64,000 bases of DNA from Holothuria scabra (GCA_037179385.1 CM074190.1:6214284-6278283), one strand, 5' to 3'. Positions 46,861 through 60,904 are shown, counted from the stretch's first letter. The notes: generated by a model from the sequence alone, not told the origin. A program made the numbers and translations.

Positions 46861-47619
46861 GTAAGAAATCGGCTCCTATACAGATGATTATCTCCGTAAC
46901 ACGTTTCTAACACTTACCCTCCCGGCCCGTCAGGGTAATGTGAAATTCATTTGTATTTACTCCATCCTACGGTAAGTTAGTGGTATATGAATAGTAATTA
47001 CTTCAAACCTTCTCAACATCCCAAACCAACAAAATGGAACGGGCACTCGTCACGTGTAAACTGTATAAACGGTATAGAATCATTTTATCAGTCAGATCTG
47101 CTCGAGTCCAATCATTAGGGTCAAAGGTGGAAATTTATTCCAAACATTGGGATTATTATATACCTCATTTCAAAAAATATACTGCATGGAAAACCAAAGT
47201 CAATAGTCAATTCATCAAATGTTTGTGGCACAAACGGCAAATAAAAGCTCGTAAGAATATTTCGGAAAAACTGTCACAGGTATGTCCGTTAAACAAACGG
47301 TCATTCCTTCTTAAGTGGCAAAAACCAAGACACTCGTCGAAATGAACCCCGAAATACCTCTAATAAACTTTTCAAGTAGGCCTACATGTTTTTCAAACAA
47401 AGTTTAAAATTAACGCCGTCTCCATGATGCTTCCATTTAATAACGGAAATCATGTGGGAGAAATTATATCTTGTACTCCAAGTCCAAAATTTCAAAAAAA
47501 AAAAAAAAAAACATGTTACAAAATTAAAAAGTAATTCCATTACGCATGGTCTATAATCTAAATTCTCAGGACTGACTTAAGCTGAGAAAAAGAAAGCTTT
47601 CAAGCTCATTCACTCAATT

Positions 47620-47912
47620 TAAAGGCCTAATCCTCTCACGTTAAACAGTTCCTAATCTCCAAACCAACTTATTAACCCCTCCTACATCTGTCTAAAACTC
47701 ATTCTCACCCAGACACAATCTCAGTTTATTGTTCCAGGAGCAAGTAAACAAGCCCCCTATGTGTAATCAAAACAAAACTGAGTACAGTACTTGCAGTGTA
47801 ATATGAGCGTCAGTACTCTGCATTTTGTATCTTGCTGTCAATCAAAAACCTGCGCCAATCGATAATTTCGGTAGACTACCACGAAAATTTTGGGTGAGAG
47901 TTGACTGCCTTT
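47620..47912 (-). mobile_element. TTAA-type MITE (family T1), reverse copy
   Basis: Starts TTTAAAGGCCTAATCCTCTC, interior CACCCAGACACAATCTCAGT, ends GGTGAGAGTTGACTGCCTTT. About 290 bases. Confidence 0.65.
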
Positions 47913-48071
47913 ATGGTGATTTGCACAACTTAATAATTATTGACGTTATAATTGAATCATACTTTCAACCTTGCACTAACATGCCAAAATGTATTTTATT
48001 ATTATATTTTCACCTTAACATTCTGACAGTATACCGATTTCCCCCCCTAGGGGTGTATCCACCGTTACAGG

Positions 48072-48286
<215 letters not shown>

Positions 48287-50515
48287 TAAACGATATAGTG
48301 AAATATTGAATTGGAGCATTATAACTCATGTTATTATAGCCTGCGGAGCGGACAACATTATTCATTCCGACTCGTTCGAATGCAAAAGAGAATTGCTCTG
48401 GATGTTGTGTGCAGTAAATATAACGTCAAGCTTTATACGTCATAACTAATCATCTCTTTAAATATTCTTGTAATATTTTGAACAGTTATCCCTAATTCTA
48501 TTTGTGGACCTGATATACATCTTGACGCCAATTGGAATGGACTACTTCTATTTCTCAGTTTGAATGAACATAGCTTATATATTTGTTTCATCTGTTTTCT
48601 TTACATTTTAAAAATACATTATAATTATCAACAAAAGTCTTTATTGGGTTAACAAAGATGTACGATTCATTGCCGTCATCATCGGTTCTTCATAGAACCG
48701 TTATTAGGGCTTTGTTAATGACTGAACAGGCGAACGGAAAAAAAGAACTAAGACAGTAAAACTATTCTTTTACTTTTATCCACACTCTGCCATTCATTAA
48801 GTTTTCTGTTCAAATTTGTCTCTTACGCTGGCACGCGACATGCCCTCTGTAGGTCTACACAAATATTTCTTCAGCAAGTAACCAACTCGAACTAATTCCC
48901 CGACAATCACTGCATCTCTCTGCTATGCAGAACATTGAAGTGTGGGTAAAAGCTACATGGCTGCAGGTTGCGACTCATTTAAATATATTTAAACTTTTAT
49001 AAATATAAGTATTTTCACTTTGTATTGAAATATTGATGGTTTGGACAATAAAAGTTCTATTTTGGTTTTCTCTCCTCCCAAGGTCCTGCGGAGTATTTTT
49101 CGCAAAGTGTGCCAACCCTAAATATAAAACGACCTCACCATTTTGTCTGAAAATTTAACTTTGTAGTACTTCGCACGGCATCCAAGTGTCAAAATTATTA
49201 CCACCCCTTCAGCACCTTGTGGAACTTTGACAAGAAATCAAAACAGAGCGAGACGTTCCAAGTATATGTATTGAACTGTGGGCAATTCACAGCATTTAAA
49301 CGAACTCCTTGAAAAGTCTCCCACGAGTTGCTCTTTTTTTCTAAGTAATACAACCCACTCGTGTGCAACGACTTATGACTTTGTCTCAAAAAGATGAGTC
49401 CTTGGACGATCATTATGAGCTTCCTTACACACTATTGAATCCCCGGAGAAACGCGCAGGGTGATTGGCGTTTGTAACGACAACAATTGTTTTCTCCGTCA
49501 TTTAGAAGCATAGATGTGTAACACTTACTACTGGCGCCCGTTCATAGACAAGAGGACTTCCTCGTGTCGCCACCAATTGTGTTTTTTACAGTCACAGTTG
49601 GCGGGGCAGTCAATGTAACTGCAGACAGCACAGTAAAAAGAGAAGAAAAGTTCGCTTAGCAATGATTGGGAAGCCAGAGTTCGAGCAAACAACCCCGAGG
49701 GTAGATGCGGTGCCCACTCTGTTTATATACAGTTTCAATTTTTATCAGTTTTTTGGTGGAATGCCGAAGTGTTTGCTGAGTGTATAAAAGTAACGAGGTT
49801 CTAAGCTTAGAGGCCACACAAGAAACGGACAGAAAATACGCTAATCTCGTTTTAACGTCCACTTCTACGGATTCACTTTTTGTTACTGCTCTTTTCTTGA
49901 TGAAAAAACGCCATTCCTTCGTGAAGGTGGTGATTTTCTTTACTTTTTTTCACTTTCTACGCTGGACCACACCGCTAAGGAATTGCAAATTTCCTGGACG
50001 GTTGAATACTTTTAGGTAAGTCAACTTGCTGCTAATTTATCAGTCGGACTTAAATTTATAAAGTAAAAGAAATAATTGAAGTGCAATTTCTCTCTTACTT
50101 CATCAATTCCAAGAATTTAAACGAGTGCAATCCAGTAGTTTTATTTTTCAATCTCCGACATTATTGTTCCCTCGAAGAAGAGCTCGAACAATTGAGATAG
50201 TGAATGCAATCTGCATTTTTCGATCTAAAATGAAAGATGGGTAAGCTACTGGCACACATCGACGACGAAGTATTCATAAACTGTGAAATATCATAAATCA
50301 TTGTGACTGCGTTTTCAGAATCGTCAGTACTACATTTATTTAGCACTTGGGCACGTCTTTGCCGTAATATTATCGTGATTGTTTCGTTGATAATGGATTC
50401 AGCTTTAGCTGTTATTAATTTTTGCTTTGGTATATGCTACAGTGGGCATATCTCCAGCAAACTCAGTTTAAGCTCGTATTTGAAAGAACAGATGTACCTC
50501 CTCATTTTGAATTGC
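48287..50515. other. Gene-free stretch
   Basis: No gene recognised. Short open frames only. Confidence 0.3.
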
Positions 50516-50700
50516 AGTGGCGCCGCTTGAAGTACGGTAACAAAATTAGGGGTGGAGGAAAACCAGGGGCAAAGGAAAATGTTGGGACAAAACTTTTCGC
50601 GCGAAAAGCGAAACAAAACCCTAAGCGAGCGCTCCTGGTGGTGGGGTGCAGGGTAAAAGCTTCAGTGAGGGCTCAGGGGAAGAAGTCCCTCGCGCTCTGA
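50516..50700. mobile_element. Possible hAT-like left end
   Basis: CAGTGGCGCCGCTTGAAGT at 50516 has the hAT CAGTGGCG start, and the sequence after it is GC-richer with TTTTCGCGCGAAAA. I did not find the matching right end. Confidence 0.3.
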
Positions 50701-53080
50701 AGTTTTAGCACATCTAGGCTGAGTGAAAAGTTAAGCATCAAGAGAAGCATTTTTTTATTTTTTGACTTAATCACTAACTGACCTAACTGGGAGAGGGACA
50801 ACGGGTATCTTCAGAAGGAAAATGCCTCCCCCTTAGCATTGCCACAGTTGAGTTGTGTCCAATGTGTTGTGCAAATAAAAGGAATATTTAAAACTTTGTT
50901 CTCGCACAAGAGCTTTACTTTTATAAATATCCTTTTAAATGTATTCCCAAGTATCTTTGTAAATATTTCAATAAATATTAGCTAAGATTATATTTCCAAA
51001 GTGAACAGAGGAGTGATTCATATAAAATTCCGTTAAAACGTTTTCACGTGACTTTATGAATAATGCTTATGCTAAGTCTGTTTGGGGCGACTGTATTCCT
51101 CGTTAATTCATGTAAGACTGGTTTAATATTTTGTGTATACTTTAATTTATGAAGATTTATTTTCTTCATCTATGTGTACCTTTTATCCACGCATAATTTG
51201 TGTTGTAGAATACAAAATTATGTTCGAAAGGCCCATTGCCGGCCGAAAAACTGAAAGGACGAAATAACTTCCAGGGAGGGGGGTCAAAAATAAATACTTT
51301 TTTAGGGGGTGATACAATTTAAATTAACTAAGCCAAGTTAGTCAGCTATAATTTTAGCAAGTTTTTAGAACCCGATCATCTCTGCAGGGTTATTATTTTT
51401 ACAAGAAAAGTTGTCGATGTTGAGTGACATTGGGTGGAGTCTTTATACTTGGGGTAAATTGGACTGACAGCTTTAAATAATTTGTAATATCAAAATTTGG
51501 GGATTTGCATGGGGTTAATTGTTCACCAAGAGTTTCCTGTAGCAGCTGAGGGCGTACGAGTGAGATCCCCCACTCCCAGTGCTGATTAGTTATCTGGTTA
51601 AGTGCCCCTCACCGTACGTAATGTGCCTATACATGTGCGAAAAGTGGAATATGTAATACGATCATATTTTGATGGATTTTAAGTTAACTCAAAGGCCCAG
51701 TATAAAAAGCTGTGTTCAACAGGTGCGCCAGTATGAGCTAACTCTTCGATCGACGATAGTGGATATTTCAATTGTCCAAATCCAGCGGCGGAGTCAGTGG
51801 ACAGGGTGGAAACTCCCCTTATTTTTACTTGAAAATATGAAAAGAGGAGATAAAGAAGTAGAAAAAGAAGTAGAAAAGAAGGAAGGGAGCATTAAACTCA
51901 TGCTTTTCCTACTATCAAAATATCATGGCGTCACTCCTGCTTTAAACTAGGCTCTTATTAACACTGCAATCATAACATCGTAATATACATGCAAACAAGT
52001 TGTTATAAAAGTGTATTGCAAAATATACACAGTAGGCTATATAAATATACTGAAAAGGTCTATTACATGCGGTGTTTAACACGTACAAGTTTTTATCTTA
52101 AATATGAAAAAATTGTAAAAACTGTTTTTATATTTGCACGAACATGAATGCTTTATAACACAAATGCTTTATAAGAATGCTGTAATTGACGTAATCCCGA
52201 TCTGATCGACAAAAGAATACACAGTGAAGGTTACGAGCAATTACACCCTTGAAGTACAGTAACAAGGTCGTTTTATTTCAGTTAGTTAGAATTGTACTCC
52301 TTAAAGCAAATTTGCGTTAGAACAAATGTTATGCATATTCAATTATTCATTAATGATTCTTAAATTAAAGATGGCTATTTTACTGCAAAAGTCGGATTTT
52401 GGTTAGTACTTGGTAGGAATGAAAACATTAAGGGTGCCTGAGGAGACAATAATCAGGTTCAACGAACTGGTGTAGTCAACATAGTAAATATGTAAATGGT
52501 GCTAAATGTAGCAAGACCTACGGTAGCTTCTACCAGTCTACGATAAGGGAGGGAATGAAACAAAAGGTACTTTTTTATGAGGTATGTAAACTTTCTTGGC
52601 TCTCCCCCTTGACCCTTATTAGTTACAAGTCTGATATTTTGCTAATCAACTAATAGCACGAAAGTGTTTCGAATGTGGCCCTCATAATTATGTTAGGTAT
52701 TTAAAACCGACGTATACAATTAACTTTTTAAACCGGAACCCAACGAGGGATGGAGTTACCATTACAGTCACTTGCATACAGGTTCTACGAGTCCTAAAAC
52801 TAACGACCTGACAAGAATGACTCTCCGTGACTGTCGCGTCTACTTTAAGAATTGACCCGGGCCGTAAACTACAACTACACATCTTGTGAGGGTACGGTTC
52901 AGCCGACTTGTACATCATTTAAAAACTTCTCTCGTGTCGCAGATGGACACCTAGCGAGAAAAAGATAACGAACCATTTGCCCTTCGCTCGGTCAAGTTGG
53001 TAAAATTTAAGAAGCGCAGTACCGTTTCCTACAGATTTTTCTTATAAAGTTCGTGTGGATGTTCCATTTATCATAATGCG
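50701..53080. other. Gene-free stretch
   Basis: Nothing supported beyond AT-rich intergenic sequence. Confidence 0.3.
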
Positions 53081-53097
53081 AACTGATCTATTCCGTG

Positions 53098-53291
53098 CAG
53101 GCGGGTAGCCAGGATTGTGTCATGGGGGGTGGGGGTTGGTGTCGGGGCTGTCAGGGGTGGGGGGACGAAAAGAGGGAAAAGTCTTAGGATAGAGAAAAAG
53201 ATCCTCTATTTTAGGGGTTTTTTTTGCATTGGAAGGTTGGGTCATGGGGGAGTTCTGACCTCCATCCTCCTCTCCCGTGGCTACGCCTCTC
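53098..53291. mobile_element. hAT-like MITE, 194 bp
   Basis: Left CAGGCGGGTAGCCAGG, right inverse of GAGAGGCGTAGCCACGGG. Perfect 8-base duplication ATTCCGTG at 53090-53097 and 53292-53299. G-rich left half. The glycine-rich open frame over it is not a gene. Confidence 0.8.
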
Positions 53292-53299
53292 ATTCCGTG

Positions 53300-56200
53300 G
53301 CAAGATAAGGCACTTAAAAGGGGACAAACGCTTCCTTGGGTGATTTTTTCCTAAGCGAGATGTGTGAAAATGTGTTAAGGCAAGAGTTTGGTAAAAGGGT
53401 TCCGGAGCACTTCCCACCCCCTCCCTCTCTCCTTGGCTATAGACTTAACCCACTGTTGTCAGAGAAAAGTACATCAGAAAGAGGAAAGAATATAGCAAAC
53501 TGATCGATAGACGCCTGTGACTTACACACATAATCGAGTGGTAACAATTACTCGAAGTTTTTAGAGTGGGTGCTCAGCACACACGCTCTAGTTGTTATAC
53601 ATGGTAGTGAAACTGTGATACGAAGCATTTAACGCCATGACGTCCTTTGCCCTACGTGTTTCAAATCAAAGGTATGAAAAGATGAAACACCGGGGTGGGG
53701 AAGATTAAGACCAATCTGCCAATACATCTTGGAGTCGGCAAGAGAGTTCGTATCACAAATTCCGGGCACAAATTCATTTGTTTTCTCACTTTTGGGTAAT
53801 GTAAAAACTGTTCGTGCTTTATGACTTTAAAACTGAGTTTGGTTTCGGGTTTGACAAACTTAACTTTCCCATGTCTATCGAAGGTTAGGAAAGAAAAACG
53901 GACCGGTCTTTGCATTTGCGTAAAGTCTGCACACACAATTTAAGGAAGGCTCCACTCGCCGTGAACTAACAAAGCAAGTGCACACATTCCCCGCCAATGT
54001 ACACACATGCCCTAGGCTACTTTCGGCCAATCAGAGAGGTTTTCATACATAACCAGTGCCGTCCATTTCATCTCACTGTGATAGTAATTGAAGGATTACA
54101 AACACCGGCAACAAAACGGTAATTAATGCACTGATTCTCTGTGAGTGTCACATTGACTCACCAACACGAACAAGGAGGCACATATGTAACCGTCTTTCCA
54201 GATAGAGAATGGTTATTTGTGTAAATCCCCCCACTATTTTCGACAACAAGGGTTAACCTTACATTTGCTATTTCCGATCCTCATTCTACAATTTTGACTT
54301 TCTATAGCCTACGGACACGCTATACAACAAACGCAACAGTAAAAGTGGGGACATTCCAAGAGGATTCTTCTCGAAACATTTTGCGCAAAACTTGATTTAA
54401 CTTCTTATAGTGATTAGGGTGTTTTGTTTACCTTCAGTTTTGTTGCAAAGTATTTTCATAGGATGAAATTGGGTGACTTTTTCGCATTGTAGGCTTCCCA
54501 CGCAGTATGACGTCATATGAACTTCTCTTCCTCACATCAACGTTTTTCTTTTTTCTCTTAATTGCTAACAATAAATAACTTGACATTTAGCATTATATCA
54601 GTTTTAACCACTCAGCAGGTTTCAGCGTTCGGGTGCAATGAAAGTAATTTTCTTCACCAATGATTCGGAGCCCGATGGTTTAATAGGCAGAAGTTCGATA
54701 GAGGGTAATAATAAACTGATAAAAATGTCTGTCAAACGAGAATTATGATATTTTTTAAAGTAGGTAAGGGCAATTCATCGAAAGGAACGCGTCTAAACAT
54801 TCGAAGGTGGTGTGGAAACATCGAAGGATACAATTTTGAGTGAATCTGGGAACAGGTGGCCTTCAGTAACAGAAGAACGGGATCAAAGGCGCTTGCAATT
54901 GGTACCGTATATAGGGAATGACGTGTCACGTCGATCCCTATGGTACTTAAAAATTAATGCACAGAGGAAATAGCGATTGAACTTGCACAAAATAGTGAAA
55001 ACTGCATTTAGAAATTACTAAATAAATTATTATATAGTATAAAGAGTAAATTGTTCAATTGCTTTTAAGGCCTTGGACACGCGCTAAGCGGGCTTGCATG
55101 CGTGAGGCCGACTCAATTAGGCCCCGTGGTGCGAGCTTGATTGGTCAAATAATGCACAGTCAGGCGCTGCAATTAACGATATCAATTGTGCAAAGTGGAA
55201 AGAAGTGAGTATTTATTGTCAGTTATTATTACTGTTGTTTTTATACCACCATGATTGAATTATTTGTCTTTGCAAACTAATTTGAGACTCTTTTCAATTC
55301 AGCCTAATGTAAACAGGGTGGCACATGCCATAGGCCATTTGGTTTGTCCGTTCATTCTTATCATATTACGCTAATGATTTTTCCCGTTACTCCAATACTG
55401 ATAAATAAATAAACCGGTGTACAAAAATTCTTGATCTTTCCCCTTAACCAAGGGGACTTTGAGGGCCAGTGCCCCCTGTACTGCAGGCACAGAACGATCC
55501 CTGTTCAACAACATATTGACCGAAAATTACCGTTCCATGGCTTGATTTGACCCCTACTGTCCAATTCTGCTTCTGGCTTTTCCGTTGACGTACTCTTGGG
55601 GCAAATCCGTAAATAATATCAGAGTCGGTCTCCGAAGGAAATGGCGCTGGAATCGCTCAAGCCATGAATGTCCCCCATACCCAATGGTTACATTCTCTCG
55701 CATTCCACTCTATTGAAGGTATGTATGCTGCTGCATATCGTACATGGTATCATGGCTGGGTTAACATAATAACCTATCAAAAAGTTAACTTCAATTTTAA
55801 TATCTTTCAATAAAAGGCAAGAATAAAATTAGACAAACCATGAACAATGTTTTAATCACGGAATTTTTGCTTCTTGTTTGTAACATTTAGGAAGAAAATG
55901 GTTCGTTTCCTCCGTCTTCGACAAAATAGTATTTTCTTGTTAACCTAGTCGAGACTGTGAAATTAAAAGTCAATATGTGAGGCTGGCTTTTAAATTATAA
56001 ATCGATTAATCATTTGTTGATATCGCTGTAGCTTTAACCACTACGACAGTTCAGTCTGACTCTGTTAGTGGTTATGTTTCGCCAAAGCGGCCGCCTTTTA
56101 CTGAGTATTTAAAATGTTTTACATTCTTGATTAATAGGGCCATGGAACCGAACAAACGTTCGAATTTGAATCGGCGAGGCTTAGGCTATGCCGAGAATGA

Positions 56201-57085
56201 CATTTAAGCAATTACTGTATGTGAAATATGTTGGGATATAATCAAAAGTTTGATGAATGCGATTGTGTCTTTAGTTTCATCTTTTCTTTACCAGGATTGG
56301 TAGCGGGATGAGTATTCACCTGCGTCAAAAGAAATCATACATTTTTTGTTTCAAGCAGAACACTGGAGTTTCTCATCCGAGGGGCTGCTTCAAGGGAAAA
56401 TACTAACTTGTTGAACTTTGTTACTATCCGAACTACAGTTGTTCCTACTAAACCAAATGGTTGTCTATGTCGCATGGTTTCGTAAAATGGCCTCCCACCA
56501 AGTCTGAACTGGATAAAAACCCGTCTGCGGTACCGCCTCTCCGCCCATCATTAAACCTTAAGGTAGATGTCGAGGTTTAAAAGTCTAAAAAACTAAACCA
56601 ACTTCATCTAGATTATACGCAAAGTTTAACCTCGTGAATCCAAACCCCTCCCCTATAATTTCTGTTCCTTCCAAAAATTTTGTATCCCCATTGTTTGTTT
56701 TTGCTTAACATTCCTTTCCGAATCTTTTAAAGAAGTTTTTGTTCAGAAGAAAATCGATGAGTGTGTTATACCTATCAAAGACTTAAAAACCAAAGGGTCT
56801 AATGAAATGAGTTATAAACTGAAATTAAAGGTTATCAGTGATCCATTAGGGGGTATCGCTTCCGCTTGTATTTCGTGCTAGGTTACAAACATGGAGGAAG
56901 AAATCTACAATCTCCAAATGTCGTGGGTTTGTTTTATTGGGGGTCTTTACTTGTGGCTTAGAAGTTTCGAAATCTTAATGCAACGGACGAGCCTGAACCC
57001 ACCACAAGGATGATAAAACGTTTACTCTGTGGATGATCTAACGGACCGCAATATCCAACATATACGTGAAATTCAATGAAAGAAA
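53300..57085. other. Gene-free stretch
   Basis: No gene recognised. A GC-richer patch with an inverse CCAAT box (ATTGGTCAAA) lies near 55080-55160, but no transcript evidence can be read. Confidence 0.3.
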
Positions 57086-57104
57086 ATGAAGTTTTATTTC
57101 TCGA

Positions 57105-57150
57105 ACGTCATCTTCCGTTGGCAACGCCACCAGTCACGTGACTTCCGCGA
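57105..57150. promoter_or_regulatory. Promoter-like motif cluster
   Basis: Within 45 bases: CGTCATCTTCCG (CRE/ETS-like), the palindrome GTCACGTGAC (E-box, USF-type) at 57133-57142, and ACTTCCGCG (ETS-like). Such clusters are typical of housekeeping promoters, but no downstream gene is recognised, so the call is tentative. Confidence 0.25.
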
Positions 57151-58086
57151 TGGTGAATTTTTTGAATACAAATGGTGTTATTCGAATGTTCGTAAGAGAC
57201 ATCCGGTGATCACTTCTTTAGTTTCGGTAATTTCTGCTTGTTTGCGCACCCTGTGGAATTTTGCAACGCGATATACGGGATCTCCATGGGTGAAGCTGGC
57301 CATCGTAACGCTTGCAATATCATTAATACGTAGGAATTTATCAATTTTGACAATAAACTGAACAATAAATGCTGCGGTAATGACCTCCACAGAGTTCTAC
57401 TTATAGAGTAGGTCTCTTATTTCCCTAATTGGTCGACCAGTTTACCGCCCCGTGCACGCACCATCTCCCACGTTCAATTGGTTGCAGTTAAATAATCTTT
57501 GAAAATCTGTGATGCTGAGTATCTTGAATAGTACTGGCTCCAACGAGCTTGGCCTGTTAATAGAACGAGATTATTCTTGTCTGGACCTTAATGAAAACCC
57601 ATTCAATGGTATTGTATGTTATTGTATCTTTCTTTGTCAAAAATGTCAATTTCCAATATGATCGTAGAGATAATCGCTTAGAAATAATAACAAAACCACA
57701 CTGAGATTTAAAAAAGATAGGGAAATTTTTGGTTCGTTTGTTACCATGCGTTGGTACAATAAACAGTCCCACGTAAGCAGTGAATAAGAATCTACCTTGT
57801 AAAAAGATTATGTTAGAGTTGTAAGTTCCTAGCATCCGAAAATCACAAAAAATGAAACCCACGGCATGTTTGCTGGGAATTCCATGAATGTTAAGTGCCA
57901 TCTGTATTTTAAACCTTTCGTATTGCCAAGCGAATGCACTTTTTTGAACCTTTTCGAGGGTAAAATTTTACACACAAAGCAAATAACCGGAAGATTTTAT
58001 TGCAAAACGGAAGTTAGACAAAACTTAATTTGTCCATGGGAAAATTTATTTATCAGTTTGTGCAAGAGTTTGGTCATCTAACGAGA
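57151..58086. other. Gene-free stretch
   Basis: Short open frames on both strands without known motifs. Confidence 0.3.
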
Positions 58087-58150
58087 GTGTCCTAAAAGGG
58101 TGTGTCTAGCTCTAAGAGTTGGAGTGCCCTAAAAGGGTGTGGTCTAGCTG
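58087..58150 (+). repeat. Short tandem duplication (CCTAAAAGGGTGTG)
   Basis: Two units about 42 bases apart, each GTG-CCTAAAAGGGTGTG-GTCTAGCT. Confidence 0.75.
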
Positions 58151-58315
58151 CACCGGCAGAAAGAGAGAAATTAGGGAAAATGTGTTGAACTTCGTGGTTA
58201 CTTCGTTTCGCGCAGTAGTTCAGTTATGTTGGTTATTTACCGTACCTTTGATTTGATTGTTCACAGGCAAGGTCAAGCCTACAGAGAAAGCCAGTTTACG
58301 TACGTCACAAGCCGC

Positions 58316-58470
58316 ATCCCTTTTGACGGACAAAAATTGGTATAGTTCGCTACACATTGTAGCTAGGAGAAACAGCTGACTACCCACGTGTGACAATTGG
58401 GTTGAAACACTGTTGATTATTGCCCGGCGGTGATCGTGTTCTACTGATCGTGAGGTAACGTGAAAAAACT
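58316..58470. repeat. Diverged repeat shared with 40495-40640
   Basis: Both start TTTTGACGGACAAA and run through GTAGC or GTTAGCTGAGA-like, GTGTGA and GTAACGTGA-like stretches. Nature unknown. Confidence 0.4.
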
Positions 58471-58481
58471 CTCAGAGGCAG

Positions 58482-58640
58482 CGGAGCCAAGTTTGAAGTG
58501 CGGGGGCTAATCATCGAAGCGGCCCAATATGTCCAATAAAATAAATCCAGTTTAAGGCGGCCCAAAATGCCCACAGCAAAAAAAGTGCGGGGCTAAAGCC
58601 CCCCTACCCCCTCCCCCCAGTCTCCGCGGTCCCCGACTGT
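58482..58640. mobile_element. Possible small hAT-like element
   Basis: Left CAGAGGCAGCGGAGCC, right inverse of CAGTCGGGGACCGCGGAGAC. The sequences share GCGGAG near both ends and an internal GCGGCCCAA-ATGCCCA/GTCCA duplication. No clear target duplication. Confidence 0.4.
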
Positions 58641-59127
58641 ATACCTCCTGCTACTCAGTTGAGCTCCCAGTATGACCATAGGATGATTACACCAGAAAAG
58701 CTCCCTGATTAGACCTATTGATCAGGCTTAGTGGAGTGATATGGTGGCCGTTGCACTGAACGTTACATAGCAAACAAATTGACTGTATTTACGGTAAACT
58801 CATCAGGCCATATAGCCGGACAAGGTTCTAGAAGGGGGGATTTTTTGAGTCAATTCGAACTTCAAAAGTTCCCCTCGCTGGCTAAATATGGAACAAAGCA
58901 GATTTAAGTGCCGTTACGGTGTAATGACCCTTGGGTTTGCAATAACATGCACACAAATAATCAAACAAAAGGCCCTATTAAATCACGTACACAGTCAAAT
59001 CGGATCATGAACAGACGAGATCCATTCATGACCTACGGTATCTCTGAAATGACATGAAAAAAGCAAGCTGGTGTTTGATGACTAGGATAAGGTTTCGATT
59101 AAATGGATGGTGGATGTATCGAGTTAT

Positions 59128-59432
59128 GGGACCAATCCTCTCTCCCAAAACTATAATGTGGTAGGGGTTTAACAAAATCCTCAATTGGCTCAGCTCTTTG
59201 ATTGACAGTTAATTCAAACAATGCAGAGTACCAAAGCTTCTATTACACAACATGAACTGTACTGAGAGTGTTTTGATTATACACGTTGAGCAGCTCATTT
59301 ATACTCAACCTGAAGCAATAAACTGTGATGGCCTCTGGATAAGAATGAATTTAAAAAAATTGTGGACGGGGCATAAGTAAGAAGGTGAGGAGAATTAGTT
59401 CTGTTTGGAGTGAGAGAACTGGTCCTTTAAGG
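59128..59432 (+). mobile_element. TTAA-type MITE (family T1), forward copy
   Basis: Left GGGACCAATCCTCTCTCCC, interior GCAGAGTACCAAAGCTTCTA, right GAGAGAACTGGTCCTTTAA. The left TTAA is mutated to TTAT. Confidence 0.7.
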
Positions 59433-60749
59433 AGCTACCGACCGTCATTAGTGTTGGTTAAACGACGATGAAATTTTACTGTGGCGACTCATTTTCCGTA
59501 CACCACACGGAAATTAAGATTGCATGTAAAAGTTTCTTTGTCACATCTTCCGGATCTTTCCGTTTTATTCATCGGTAGAGCGGAAGGACGATCATTCATC
59601 CAGCCTTTCGACGGGCAATCCTACTCTCTACCCGTTGTTGTGCGTTCGGGCTCATACTGCGATGGAGGTTTCCACTATTCCATTTTCAGAGATGATTTCA
59701 TTTTCAAACAAATCATTCCAATTTCTTGACTGTATTTATACAGCTTAAAAGACAGGGAATGGCTGCTTGAGGCTTTCTAAAGCGTGTTTGTAAAGCCAAA
59801 ACAATTCTGGTACGATACATGCGTTTGCTTTAGTGAATGGGATTTTTTAAAATGTAACTGAGGAGGCCAGAGGGATTTTTCTTAGCATTCAACTCTTTCA
59901 GTTTTCCCCAATCAGTGCTATCCCTTTTCTCTTCAGGAAATGACACCTAGTTTCAGTCAATTTAACATTGAAGCTGGCGACGGCTTTGTTTTCAATGTAT
60001 GGCAAATCTAACATTATATGCATGTGCCCTTCGACAAACAGTTTCATGAGTAACACAAAATGATCGATAAGGTGCACGCACTTCTGTTAATGGAATTTAA
60101 TTCTTCTGTGATTGGGCACTCCCCTTGAAGAAATCGTTTCACGTGACAAACCTTTCAAAGTCCTTTCACAACTCAACTTACAATTTTCACGGAAATATAG
60201 TGCTAGATATCACAAAAGACTACCCGATCAAAACTTCTACGAACCACTTACTTTCATTGAACGCCATTAATGACAATAAAACTGCGTTCGTTAAGTTGGC
60301 GTAATGATAGTAAATGACCAAGCCGTCGCCACGGTTTAGGTAGTTGGTGTCTCCTGTGCTTTTACATTTTTTAACTTAAAAACTGACTCAAATGGTTAAC
60401 CATTATCAACATGACCCCATTTTCAAATCTTTAAACTTTCATCATCTTCTCTTAAATATGAAGCTTGTGAGTGGAATCGCATTACGATTCATCAGCCACG
60501 AATAAATGTCTTCCTACTGGAAACTGATCGTTGTGGGTAAGGGCTGGATTTTGTCAATCCATACTGCTCGTACAAATCACCTCAACTTGTCCAAAATCAC
60601 GCGCATCGGTATTCATGACTTTAACTCGACTTAGTTTGTGTTTAGCCTCGATACCTGACCAATGTCTACACTTGGCCACGCCAACTTAAAACCAGAGTAA
60701 CCGTGTGGTTTTAAAACCAAGCTATAGGGCTTACCTTTGTGCCTTTTTA
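59433..60749. other. Chordin 5' flank
   Basis: No gene recognised. By position it may hold proximal chordin regulation, but no site can be supported. Confidence 0.3.
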
Positions 60750-60904
60750 AGTCACTTCCGTTTATTTTGTCGAAAGCCACTTCGGATTTGAATTCGTTCT
60801 CAAAGAGAATCTCCGAGTGTAGATCACCGAGGTGATTTTGAGAGTACAGTCAACGCGACGTGCTTATGACTTCTTGTTGAATAGAGTAAACACCCACGGC
60901 AAAG
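60750..60904 (+). other. Candidate chordin non-coding first exon
   Basis: Ends in a good donor, CAAAG|GTGAGC at 60905. The ATG exon has its own acceptor at 61382 (a long T-run then GTTGTAG), so an upstream 5' UTR exon is expected. The left edge is unknown. Confidence 0.3.

Noticed and set aside
53117..53308. Glycine-rich open frame
   Set aside because: Lies on a hAT-like MITE with perfect target duplication.
57086..57361. 91-codon open frame downstream of the E-box cluster
   Set aside because: No recognisable motif or splice context; retained only as an inference about the promoter-like cluster.
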